A DNA stretch of 64,000 nt, from contig OY855907.1 in assembly GCA_963693305.1 (NCBI GenBank), positions 38,655,356-38,719,355 of the forward strand, read 5' to 3'. Shown here piece after piece: positions 10,853 through 19,261 of this stretch. The position numbers and the translations under genes were made by a program. Every line of letters begins with the position of its first letter. Position 1 is the stretch's first letter. Source of the stretch: Meandrina meandrites (taxonomy: Eukaryota; Cnidaria; Anthozoa; Scleractinia; Meandrinidae). The notes under the pieces were generated by a model, which was not told the origin of the DNA, did no database searches, and worked only from the letters and a program-made list of their open reading frames with translations.

Positions 10853-11492
10853 TTTAAACCGAGTCCAGATTTCTTTTTACCAGCAATTAATGCTTGTACA
10901 GCTGTCGTACCCCATGGTCGATCTTTATACGGGATTTTTGATATTCTCTTAAGCATAAGTTCATCTGCCGTATGTTTATCAGCTAATGATTTTGCATTGC
11001 TGTAATCGATATCGTGCTTTTGGCATATGCTGTCAAGATTGTTAATTGGATCTCTATATTTAGGATCGTTAGAAGCTAATCGTTGCTCTAATTTAGTCCC
11101 AGGCCCACAATAATTGTATTTTTTTCCTGTAGGGGTTCTCATATGTAATTCTCCGAGTTTTGATAAGTGTTTTTGAATATCAATGCCTTCACCCTTTTTG
11201 TAATGATTCACATTGTCTTTCACTCCTTTATAAGCTTGCCCAGCTAAAAGTCTTGCCATAGCTCCAAAACTTGGTGCTGGAGTAACAAAATTGGAAGCCA
11301 CGTATGCTATTTTATCAGTGGTTGAAGGACCTCTGCGACGTGCAAGAGCTCCACCTTTGATGAATTTAGACTTTTTTTTATTACATATCTGACAAGTCGA
11401 TTTCTCCATAAGTCGACCATTCTTTGGTGTGACTTTTTTAGGATTTATTGAATCAGTATTTTTTTACATGAAACACAGTAAGATTTACACAT
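10804..11492 (-). pseudogene. PLA2-domain minor virion protein (5' frameshift)
   Basis: Resembles the phospholipase A2 domain of parvovirus VP1 and adintovirus capsid accessory proteins, thought to breach membranes during entry. The open part (10804-11409) has a zinc-ribbon end (CQIC), the sequence FIKGGAL, which fits an adenain cleavage site, the calcium loop YCGPG (residue ~100) and the catalytic HD in ICQKHDIDY (residues 132-133). The natural start is probably the ATG at 11492-11490, matching the N-terminus of the Polinton 2 protein. An A-run at 11456-11462 is one base shorter than there, which breaks the frame between that ATG and 11409. The C-terminus is Lys/Arg-rich (GRRVKKTGKKN) and overlaps the integrase frame. 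Confidence 0.85.
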
Positions 11493-11515
11493 AATATATA
11501 TATAAGTTAGATTGT

Positions 11516-11947
11516 TTAATCACAGTACGTATTATGCCATTTCCCATTTTTATATACAACCCTATTGCATGGACCAGTTGTATTTTTAGGGTGTGTCTAG
11601 AATTTCTTTGAGAATAATCCAGTCTTCTTATTGAAAGCCCCTTTAGCAATGTCACCACTCCAATACTTTTTAAACAAATCTTTATCACCTCCACTGAGTG
11701 CCATCAATGCTGTAGCCACGTCTTGAGCTCGTTGAAACCCCGGTATCTTATCGCCAATTTTCTTATTGATTGATTCCCCAACACCATGACCGGTTTGTTT
11801 ATTGCTTACGAAACGAGTTTTGGTTATTCCGCACTCGACGCACTTGCATTTCATCATGAGTATTCCATTTTTGGTTTTTACAAATTTTTCACTACCTGGT
11901 ATGCATTCAGTCTGTTTCTTCTGTTTTACACAATAAGATTTTACCAT
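11516..11947 (-). pseudogene. DUF5679-like zinc-ribbon protein with premature TAG
   Basis: Small basic protein starting MVKSYCV with two CxxC-like pairs (KSYCVKQ and CKCVECGITKT), similar to the DUF5679 zinc-ribbon type and to the N-terminus of the adjacent PLA2 protein, so the two are probably paralogues. The middle contains NKKIGDKIPGFQ and GGDKDLFKKYWSGDIAKGAFNKKTG. A TAG at 11599-11597 interrupts the frame where Polinton 2 has a tryptophan codon (compare 45657-46085); the frame stays open afterwards to 11516, with the conserved tail ending in HN-x-YCD. It therefore looks like one recent nonsense mutation. Function is unknown; its position among virion genes suggests a DNA-associated core protein. 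Confidence 0.75.
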
Positions 11948-11959
11948 TATATATATAAT

Positions 11960-12427
11960 TTATATATTTCTGAAATAATTGCTTATAAAACGTTCATTAT
12001 ACATTGTGTCAGTCATTGATAATGGCATTAATATATCGTGAAACTCTTTATCGTATACCAATGCTTGATGCAGGAAATAAATACAATAATAGCCACAAAG
12101 AACTGATTTGATATGTTGATATTGCGTGGTATTATACAAAATTTGTTTTATTCCATCAGTCTCTGCTCTCATTTTAAATTCATTGGGGTAAGGCATCCCA
12201 AAACTATCGTAGTACCATAATGTGTTTTTATTATGACCAGGTACACAACAAGTCCAATGAGTACCTGTTGATTCAAAATCATCAAGATTAAGGATACACG
12301 GACTATGCCTTTTAGACATGTGTTCATCTCTGCTATATATTCCTTTAATATTGATTTTCAAATACTTACACCATCTCATTAGATCAATGTTGCTCAGAGG
12401 TTTTTTAATTAATGTAGGCTTATTCAC
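11960..12427 (-). CDS. Adenain-like cysteine protease
   Basis: Maturation protease of the adenovirus/Polinton type (Ulp1-related C5 family), which cleaves capsid precursors at Gly-containing sites. Catalytic residues are visible in order: His in GTHWTCC, Asp in YYDSFG, Gln/Cys in SVLCGYYCIYF. About 155 residues, slightly shorter than adenain (~204). The frame has no ATG before the conserved core: it opens right after a TAG at the end of the X gene and continues through CFQKKDLKTKK, and the first codons of the ORF as drawn begin at GTG. It lies in the +1 frame relative to X and overlaps its end, so it may be made as an X-protease fusion by slippage at the A-run, or by reinitiation. Confidence 0.9.
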   Translation of the reverse strand: MNKPTLIKKPLSNIDLMRWCKYLKINIKGIYSRDEHMSKRHSPCILNLDDFESTGTHWTCCVPGHNKNTLWYYDSFGMPYPNEFKMRAETDGIKQILYNTTQYQHIKSVLCGYYCIYFLHQALVYDKEFHDILMPLSMTDTMYNERFISNYFRNI

Positions 12428-12437
12428 TTTTTTGGTT

Positions 12438-12905
12438 TTAAGATCTTTTTTTTGGAAGCACTAATCCTCCAGTTTTCAAGAATTTATTGTATTGATCCCA
12501 TGTTCCAATAAAAGGTGGACTCCTATAAGACAATACATCTTTCTTACTCATGATTCTTCCACCTTCTTTTTTTGTTTTTGTGGGTTGATTCGTAGTCGTT
12601 GATCTTCTCGATCTTTGTCTTGGAATGCTGACTCCTATTGATGGAAAAAGACCAATTCGGGGTGCTCCTCCACCAATGACTTTTCGAATTTGTGTCTGTG
12701 AGATTTTCAAATCAGAACCGACCCCTGATTTTTTGGCTTTATTCAATTGATTTATTTGTCGTTTGGTGAGCATCAAACTGTCATTTCCTGTGATATCTGA
12801 TTTGCTTAAACGAATAGTGATTCCACTTTTATTGTTGTGAGCAGTCAAAAGCTTCTTTCTTTGTCCTTCTGAAAGATTTACTTTATGTGAATGATAAGTA
12901 GTCAT
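12438..12905 (-). CDS. Conserved Polinton virion-arm protein X (LxxxQIxKLxK repeats)
   Basis: A 155-residue basic protein also found in Polinton 2 (44757-45161). The N-terminal half has three repeats of the pattern [IL]xLSKxQI / LTxRQIxxLNKAKK. The middle has VIGGGAPRI, which fits an adenain-type site (IxGG-x). The C-terminal 25 residues (PPFIGTWDQYNKFLKTGGL) are almost identical in both elements, much more than the rest. It sits between the major capsid protein and the protease, overlapping the protease frame at its end. A role as a scaffold or minor capsid protein is inferred from position. I do not recognise a characterised homologue. Confidence 0.75.
   Translation of the reverse strand: MTTYHSHKVNLSEGQRKKLLTAHNNKSGITIRLSKSDITGNDSLMLTKRQINQLNKAKKSGVGSDLKISQTQIRKVIGGGAPRIGLFPSIGVSIPRQRSRRSTTTNQPTKTKKEGGRIMSKKDVLSYRSPPFIGTWDQYNKFLKTGGLVLPKKRS
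12446..12453 (-). promoter_or_regulatory. Candidate slippery A-run between X and protease
   Basis: Eight A residues on the coding (minus) strand in CTT CCA AAA AAA AGA, just before the stop of X. The protease frame is +1 here and has no ATG upstream of its core. The equivalent run in Polinton 2 (45143-45153) has eleven A, so the frame offset is exactly kept. Ribosomal or transcriptional slippage would join X to protease. No strong downstream stem was recognised. Confidence 0.45.
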
Positions 12906-12982
12906 ATATATTATATGTTATATAAATTTCGTTATAAAACATATTTGTTTTAACTATTAATTACTGACTTTTGAAAAAAGAT

Positions 12983-14236
12983 TTACACAATGACAAGTTC
13001 ATTACCAACTTTGTCAATAACTACTGTCTTGTCATAGAGAACGATGGCATGCACACTGAATGCGCTGTTATTAGCACTGTTGGCACTCAGTTTATATCTG
13101 AAGATCAACTGCTTTGGGTCCCTTGTTACTTGCTCTTGTTGATATGATAGATCGAAAAAGATAAGAGGAAAGAGAGATGTGTAATTTGACATGTTTATCT
13201 GTGTGCCCGTGTTAAAATCATTCTTTCTCATGCCATAGGACATCAAATCGTTGAAGATCCTTACTTTTGAATCCGAATCGTATTCCGTTTCAGGATAAAA
13301 AACTCCATTACCATACTCCAGGCGACAGGTTGTTAAATAACTTGCATTGTTAGCTGAATTGATCTTATACGTATCAAATAAGTAGGGATTTGCCACGGCA
13401 TTGTTCGTTTTTGCTCGTTGTAAATACACAAATATAGCCTTGACATTGTCAATACTGGATGAGATTTGGAAGAATCCGGAGCTATGTGTTGGTGCGGAAA
13501 CTTCATACATCTCCCTTCTATAAGTCCAAGTGCCCTTCGTCAAAAAGGAACTGACGAACTTATCGTATAGGCTGTCCTTTGGGATCAATTTGGGTACCCA
13601 AAGCAGGAATCTATCGACAACCACCTGGTGATTATCTCCGGAGGTCTGAAAGATCAATTCATCGTCATTTTGCAGATGAATATTGAACTGTAACTGCATT
13701 GGAACCAACATTCGACCCTCCAGCTCTTCAAAGAAACTGTATCGATTCAAAGGTATAATAACATTAACATCATTGAGATTTGTAGTTAAAAGTCGCCTTG
13801 CCTCAAACCCTGTATTTGTATTCGCCGTTGTAGCGTCAGTATCCAGGTACCAAAGACTATTCTTGGCTACTGATCGACTGTAATCGTCGCTATATTCGAG
13901 GAGGTTCTTAACAAAAGTGACTTTATGCAGGTTATCGGTATCGTACACGATCTTTCCAGCGCTCTTAATCATCAAATGGGCAATCAAAGAATGGGCTCCA
14001 TTAATAACTGTCACGCGATCAGCACCGGTGGTTGCACCATCAGCAGTCTTTTGCACCTGGAATTGGATCTCGAAGAAAGCATTGTACCAATCGTATAATG
14101 TAGACCTATCATTAATCGTAAACTTATACCCATTTTTGGTTTGGTGTTGATTGGGGGCTGGTGATCGAATTACATCATCGAGTTGAAATCGAACCAACTC
14201 GGACCTCTGTAAATATTCACTTGATCTGAAAGACAT
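12983..14236 (-). CDS. Major capsid protein (double jelly-roll type)
   Basis: A 417-residue protein in the position and of the general pattern of the Polinton/adintovirus hexon: N-terminal MSFRSSEYLQ, an early DWYNAFFEI strand, IPLNRYSFFEEL in the middle, and a C-terminal block PLIFFDL, DPKQLIFRYKL and VIDKVGNELVIV that matches the end of these capsid proteins. It would form pseudo-hexameric capsomers. The frame is complete and unbroken, unlike the Polinton 2 copy. By eye the two are only moderately similar, far less than their integrases. It is preceded by an A/T-rich ATGTAACATAATAATATATG start region shared with neighbouring genes. Confidence 0.85.
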   Translation of the reverse strand: MSFRSSEYLQRSELVRFQLDDVIRSPAPNQHQTKNGYKFTINDRSTLYDWYNAFFEIQFQVQKTADGATTGADRVTVINGAHSLIAHLMIKSAGKIVYDTDNLHKVTFVKNLLEYSDDYSRSVAKNSLWYLDTDATTANTNTGFEARRLLTTNLNDVNVIIPLNRYSFFEELEGRMLVPMQLQFNIHLQNDDELIFQTSGDNHQVVVDRFLLWVPKLIPKDSLYDKFVSSFLTKGTWTYRREMYEVSAPTHSSGFFQISSSIDNVKAIFVYLQRAKTNNAVANPYLFDTYKINSANNASYLTTCRLEYGNGVFYPETEYDSDSKVRIFNDLMSYGMRKNDFNTGTQINMSNYTSLFPLIFFDLSYQQEQVTRDPKQLIFRYKLSANSANNSAFSVHAIVLYDKTVVIDKVGNELVIV

Positions 14237-14302
14237 ATATTATTATGTTACATAATTTTGCAATTATATAACATAGCAATGTTTTTCAATAATGTTATTA
14301 TC

Positions 14303-14713
14303 TTAATATGCGCTTCTTTTTATACCTGATCCTGATATCAATCTATTGATTATCATATTAGTACTTTCATCTTGCTGTCGGTGTTTAATGGGTGATGGTG
14401 AGGCATTTACTTTCTGTAAGATAGGGGGTAGTGCCTTTTGTCCTACATTCCCCTTCCTCATATTCCGAAGCCTTTCCATTATTAGGTCTCCTGATTTCTT
14501 GGATATCTTTTTTCCAACCCGTTCACCCGCATGTGATATGCCTGATTTTAATGCCTTCTTACCAAAGGGTTTGACAACCTTTTTAACAACAGATGACATG
14601 GCACTCTTAATCGGTTTGAAAATATTATCAACGATAATCCCAGACCCTTTGTGTTGATATACGAATTTACCAATTTTCGGATGGTAAAACCTCTTGAATT
14701 CATATGGTTTCAT
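14303..14713 (-). CDS. Small basic minor capsid/core-like protein
   Basis: A 136-residue protein rich in Lys and Arg, with YQHKGSGIIVDN near the N-terminus, an amphipathic Lys/Val-rich stretch (SVVKKVVKPFGKKALKSG), and LISGSGIKRSAY at the C-terminus. ISGS-G fits the type II adenain site (M/I/L-x-G-x-G). Polinton 2 has a shorter homologue at 43134-43379 that keeps the KGSG motif, the KKTV-like helix and GDLI-x-x-RL. By size, charge and position between penton-like and major capsid genes it resembles adenovirus pVI/pX-like cement or core proteins, but this is analogy and not detectable homology. Confidence 0.65.
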   Translation of the reverse strand: MKPYEFKRFYHPKIGKFVYQHKGSGIIVDNIFKPIKSAMSSVVKKVVKPFGKKALKSGISHAGERVGKKISKKSGDLIMERLRNMRKGNVGQKALPPILQKVNASPSPIKHRQQDESTNMIINRLISGSGIKRSAY

Positions 14714-14731
14714 TTATACCATTATGTTATA

Positions 14732-15490
14732 TTATTCTTTCCTTTTTAAAATGAGAGAAAAGCTTGTATCGGCACCATTAAGGTTGATTAAATGTCGCTT
14801 TCCATCAGTAATGTATATCCTGATACTGCTTATCTGTTGCTTATTGACTGGGTTATATGTGACACGCCGTGGCTCGAGGGTAAATGAGTAACTCGGTCTC
14901 AAAACGCTTGTTGAGAAAGTATAGATTATGTCAGATTCATCACCATCTACTAGGCTTGTATTGACTAAATCGCCGTGAATATTAAGAATGTCGGTATCCT
15001 GACTGAGATTGGGCACTCTATCGCCTATATTAACAGCATCTTTCAATACTTTTTTATCGAACCCTATAAGGTCGTTGAAATTGCTATGCGTCAAATCAAG
15101 TTGGTAATTTGTTGCCAATGTAACCGTGACCCTAAATGTTGTTGAATCAAATTCCAGAGTTATTGGATAAGTAGGGTCCTCATCATCTCCTGTCTTGGTG
15201 ATTTCTTTGATATGATCATTAAAATCTGAATAATTCCATACACCTGATGGGAAAGTTATTTCATGGAATTTTGACCCATCGTCAGAACTATATTTAATCA
15301 GCTGATTACCATGCTCAGGATTAACATTAAACTATGTAAATGACATATTTATAATTCGATTGAGGCCGATTAAATACTCAATGTTACTATCAAGCACGAT
15401 TGGTTTATTGAATCTAGTCACAAAATTCTCCGGTTTGTTATTTCCTTGATTTTTCACACTATAAGAGGACAAAACAATTTCTCGTTCCAT
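14732..15490 (-). pseudogene. Penton-like minor capsid protein with premature TAG
   Basis: Equivalent to the complete 255-codon gene at 42349-43116. Motifs in common are the start M-E-x-x-x-VLSS, the mid block DLTHSNFNDLIGF, and the C-terminal FTLEPRRVTYNPVNK followed by ISSIRIYITD. It would fill the fivefold vertices. The frame begins at the ATG 15490-15488 and is interrupted by a TAG at 15334-15332, where the other element has a tryptophan codon; the remainder is open to 14732. A shortened open frame begins only at 15118, so the intact product cannot be made without readthrough. Confidence 0.75.
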
Positions 15491-15515
15491 ATATTATATA
15501 ATATTGTTACATAAA

Positions 15516-15926
15516 TCAAATTTTAAAGTACTGATTATACAATTTTTTATATTGAGATCTATTGATTGTTGCCATTTTCAGTAACGTATCTAATATATTA
15601 ACACCGGTATTTCTCATCTGAATTGATGTATTACCCTCAAGAACTTCACCAATAATCAATTCTAATTTCTTGAGGAGCTTCTTTGGATCATTAAAAAATA
15701 TGACATTGCCTCCATGCTGTTTCCGGCAATTGATTCCCGACCCTTTCATTGTTCCAAATTTATTTTCATAATGTTTAATATATTCATTTAATATTTTTTT
15801 TACATTATCAATCCGTTTATACCTAACTTGTCTCTCAGCATCAGATATATGTCCACTTTTATAATCCTTTGTGACACCAGCCTTATAACCTTTTAACTGG
15901 TTTCTCTTCAATGAAGCACTTTTCAA
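15516..15926 (-). pseudogene. C-terminal part of PPxY virion protein (frameshifted)
   Basis: Open frame of 136 codons without a convincing start (it begins at TTG). It matches the C-terminal half of the Polinton 2 ORF 41460-42332: both share the block GSGxN, then a Lys/Leu helix (KKLLKKLELIIGEVLEGN), RNTGVNILDTLLKM and a tail ending YNQYFKI or YNNYFI. MKGSG fits an adenain type II site. Because the two halves are one frame in Polinton 2, the split here, with an 11-codon-like overlap region near 15923-15926, is most simply a frameshift; two separate genes remain possible. Confidence 0.55.
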
Positions 15927-16519
15927 AATATTTTTAAGATAACTTCAAGATTTTTAGGGGTCATTTCAGGTTGACTTAGAACCATATCAACACTATCATA
16001 GTTAGGTGAACCTATATCATCTAACTGTTCTTTTGTAAGATCATCATCATCCATTGCATAATCTGGTACTTCATCGTCATCATATTCAGGTGGAAGCTCC
16101 TGATCCTGTGGAAAATATTGGGGATCAACATATATCTTCTTACCATCCAATATGTCAGCCAATGAATCTTCATATGTTGGAGGTTTGAGAGCAATCTGTT
16201 TCTCCGACTCAGGTAATACTGGTTGTTCATCAAATATATCACCCAAATTCATGTCTTCAACATCATCTTCAACACGAATACCGTAATCTGGTACTTCGCC
16301 CTTTTTAACAGGTTGCTTTCTCCTTGGAAGCATCCTATTAAGATTGCTATCAATCACATCATCTAATTTAGTAGTAACTGGTTTGAATAGCCTCCCAAAT
16401 GTCTCTTGGTCAGTCTGTTGCCCTATATTATGTTGTGTAATAAAATCACGGGTATAATTGATTTTATCCCCTAATTGGGTTTTGTTTTTAGCAAGTTCTT
16501 TCCATCTAAGTAAACTCAT
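15923..16519 (-). CDS. Acidic virion-arm protein with PPxY late-domain motifs
   Basis: A 198-residue protein: basic N-terminal helix (MSLLRWKELAKNKTQLGDK), LFKPVTTKLDDV, then an acidic half. It contains KPPTYEDS and ELPPEYDDDE, two PPxY motifs of the kind that recruit Nedd4-family ubiquitin ligases and ESCRT in retroviral Gag and adenovirus pVI. The N-terminus is shared with the Polinton 2 ORF at 41273, which starts MSISAWQKIAKQKNE and has LLKPVTSRID. The start is the first ATG, 124 bp from the divergent ATPase start. Its C-terminal homologous part continues at 15516-15926 in another frame. Confidence 0.65.
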   Translation of the reverse strand: MSLLRWKELAKNKTQLGDKINYTRDFITQHNIGQQTDQETFGRLFKPVTTKLDDVIDSNLNRMLPRRKQPVKKGEVPDYGIRVEDDVEDMNLGDIFDEQPVLPESEKQIALKPPTYEDSLADILDGKKIYVDPQYFPQDQELPPEYDDDEVPDYAMDDDDLTKEQLDDIGSPNYDSVDMVLSQPEMTPKNLEVILKIF

Positions 16520-16643
16520 TTATTGTTATATTATTACGTTACATAAAAATGAAAATCGTATATAAAAATAACATTTAACACGGTGTACAACACGGTGTTA
16601 AACACCATGTTGAACTGAAAATAATATACCAATATAATATAAA
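16520..16643. promoter_or_regulatory. Divergent promoter / strand-switch region of Polinton 1
   Basis: The only divergent intergenic space of the element: the PPxY gene leaves to the left and the ATPase to the right. It holds TATATA-like words on both strands and a hairpin AACACGGTGTT next to AACACCATGTT near 16577-16611. Polinton 2 has, at the same place, a different 33-bp tandem repeat. A bidirectional promoter, or an origin-like role, is inferred from layout only. Confidence 0.45.
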
Positions 16644-17285
16644 ATGAAGATATTGAATTATGATGTCGAAGATGATGCAAGCTCCACTTTTAAGAAACTA
16701 TACGATTTTATGCCGACTCAATGCTTTCGTTTACTGATTACGGGGCCTTCGTCGTCGGGCAAAAGTAATTTGCTTCTTGATATGATATACAGATTATTGT
16801 ACTTTGATAAAATATTCCTTTATGCTAAGAATCTCCAACAAAACAAATACCAGCATCTTCTCAACACATTTGATTCAATTAGCAAGGAAACCGGTTATCC
16901 CGTTATTGAGGCGAGTAATGAAAATATAATACCTCTTGATGAAATATCAGACGATGGTCAAAAGATTGTTATTTTCGATGATTATCTTAATACTGGATCG
17001 AAAAATGATAGTGAAATTCGTAACTATTTTACCAATTCCAGGAATAAAAATTGTTCTTGTATATATATAAGCCAATCCTTTTACAATACAGATAAAACTA
17101 TCCGTCTAAATAGCACTCATCATTGTATTTTTGAATTCCCATCTAATAATGAACAAGGAATGATTTGCAGAGAACTTGGAATCAATAAAAACGACTATCT
17201 CAAAGCAACTGCAGACCCATTTAGCTTTTTATATATTGATAAACCACGTAAATTTGTAACTAAGAATTTCAATGAAAAAGTATAA
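16644..17285 (+). CDS. FtsK/HerA-type genome packaging ATPase
   Basis: A 213-residue P-loop ATPase of the A32/FtsK-HerA group used by Polintons, adintoviruses and virophages to pump DNA into capsids. Walker A is GPSSSGKS at residues 34-41, Walker B is KIVIFDDY at 107-114, followed by a sensor-like CIYISQSFY block, which is the usual order. The C-terminus ends in FSFLYIDKPRKFVTKNFNE, which is nearly the same in the Polinton 2 copy (40496-41131). The frame is intact, and an 18-bp gap separates it from the fiber-like gene. Confidence 0.92.
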   Translation: MKILNYDVEDDASSTFKKLYDFMPTQCFRLLITGPSSSGKSNLLLDMIYRLLYFDKIFLYAKNLQQNKYQHLLNTFDSISKETGYPVIEASNENIIPLDEISDDGQKIVIFDDYLNTGSKNDSEIRNYFTNSRNKNCSCIYISQSFYNTDKTIRLNSTHHCIFEFPSNNEQGMICRELGINKNDYLKATADPFSFLYIDKPRKFVTKNFNEKV

Positions 17286-17303
17286 TATATAACTCAATTA
17301 TAT

Positions 17304-19058
17304 ATGAGTTACTCAAACGGACTTTTACAACCAAATAACAACAATGTTGCAGGTGTTAAAGGACCAAAAGGCGATGATGGTGTCGGCTTTTTACTAACAT
17401 CATCAGGCGATTTTGAAATTAACGGTAAAATTTTATTCAATGCCAGAACTAATAAGGATGCAAATGAAGATGGCAATGACGATTACGATACAATCAAAAA
17501 AGACTATCAATCAGTGCCTAATAAAGAATACCTTAACAATCACTTTTTAAAAAAGGACAAGACAGGAGTATATTACGATTTACGTGGTTTATCAATACAA
17601 AATAGTGAGGATTTTGACCCGAGTACATGGGATCTTAAAACGCTAATAAATAAAGGATACGTTGACAGCTCTATCCACCTTGCCAATACAATGAATAGAG
17701 ACCATATTGAAACTGTAAAAGCTGAAGTTGACTTGAAACTTGCTAATAAGGCTGACTTACAAACTAGCACTGAACAAACGTTTAACAGCATAATAAATGT
17801 CCCAAATTTCGATCAAGGCTATAGTAATATGTCTAATGTCATGAATAAATGGTATATTGACAGTCAAGACTTTAAAAAAGCTGATAAAACTGATGTTTTG
17901 CTAAGAAATGGTGTTAATAAAATGTCAGCACCACTTGATATGAATAATCAATATATTAATAACCTGAGTACACCATCTACTCATCTTCAAGGTGCCAATA
18001 AAGCATATGTTGATTTGACTGCTCTTTCAGTATTAGGTGATAATAAAATGCTTTCAAATTTGGATATGAATAAAAATAAAATTACTAATTTACAAGACCC
18101 CAGTGCCGATTCAGATGCCGTTACCAAAAAATTCATGATTGAAAACACCACACAGTCTCATGTTAGTTCCATTGGGCAGAAGAATGTTTTTGATAAAGTC
18201 ATGACTGATCATACCTATCAATTGTCAGAGGAAAACGATATTGAATTGGGGGCATTGGTTACTTATAATGACTCATTGCATAAAATAAACAAAAAAGCAA
18301 TTGACATGAAATTGCTTCTCGACAGTCAAAAACACTTTTATTCTAGCCGACTAGGTATCAACATGTATAATTACGATATTGATTTTTACACTATGATAAT
18401 AGAGATTTTCTATCCCAATAAAATCGATAAAAATACAGTTGATATCAGCATTGTTGCAGTGTATGAAACTATTAATAAAGTAACAACACGAGTTAGCGAT
18501 GATCATTGCAGAACCCTTGTCCAAGTACATAAAACGCAACAGCATCCAAATGACTATTTATTCGTCGATATCGTTATGAAAATGCAATCCAAATACCCAT
18601 ATGTGGCAAAACTCCAGTGCTATACCATCATCTATGGTATCAAAACTTACCAATCCAATGTCGACAGCAGTGTATATGACGCGCTTTGGTATATAGATAA
18701 TGATGAAAAATTGGCATTCAACACCCCAATTACATTACAAAACCAATCGATTTCAGGTGTTGCTAATGCTAAAAATGATGATGATGGTGTTAATTACAAG
18801 CAGTTAAATACGCTTGAAGCAACACTCTTGAGCAAATTGGGAGCATTACAACCAAAAAGCTATTACAACACAATATTTGAATACTTTTTTGATTTACTGG
18901 ATCCATCTGAATTCACCATGTCAGACAGCTTCGGTGCAGTAATGTCTGGCTTAGGTAGTAATCTCGTTTTTCAAACTACGAAATTGTTAAAAGAATTTAA
19001 GCCAAGAGATGGGTTTACAGGTGTAAATGAAAATGAAAATGTAAAATGTAAAATGTAA
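17304..19058 (+). pseudogene. Fiber-like protein with collagen-like N-terminus (3' frameshift)
   Basis: A 584-codon frame. The N-terminus has a short collagen-like run GVKGPKGDDGVGF, followed by repeats of the kind LDMxxxxIxNLxxPxxxxxAxxKxYVD, typical of trimeric shaft or tail-fiber proteins, for example near residues 210-290. A globular part follows. Receptor binding at the vertex is inferred. The reading frame ends at 19056-19058 within a 7-bp direct repeat (AAAATGT, three copies); in another frame the sequence 19059-19261 continues with DDWTIYIAF and FDFPWVKLES before running into the polymerase frame. So the natural C-terminus was probably lost by expansion of this repeat and by the adjacent deletion. 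Polinton 2 has the intact counterpart at 38694-40475. Confidence 0.65.
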
Positions 19059-19261
19059 CTGGATCCGATGACTGGACTATATATATTGCGTTTAAATACG
19101 ATTATAAACCCGGTGATAATAAAAGAATTAAAATAGAATTAGGCAATGATGGTAGTTTTGATTTTCCATGGGTTAAATTAGAGTCTGGTAAGTTATTTCT
19201 CGATTATGATTTAGATGTATATTTTAAGCAAATTAAAGATGCTTATATAGGCGAAAATACA

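Larger units (their letters stand above)
9429..10859. repeat. Polinton 1 left terminal inverted repeat
   Basis: Pairs with 24091-25521 over exactly 1,431 bp with only scattered substitutions and no net length difference. The inner boundary lies at the A-run next to the frameshift site of the PLA2/integrase unit. This length is unusually long compared with Polinton 2 and includes the whole 300-codon integrase frame. Confidence 0.93.

Noticed and set aside
11516..15490. Alternative genetic code with TAG as tryptophan
   Set aside because: Only two cases, both in one element, and the host is an animal nuclear genome; independent nonsense mutations are simpler.
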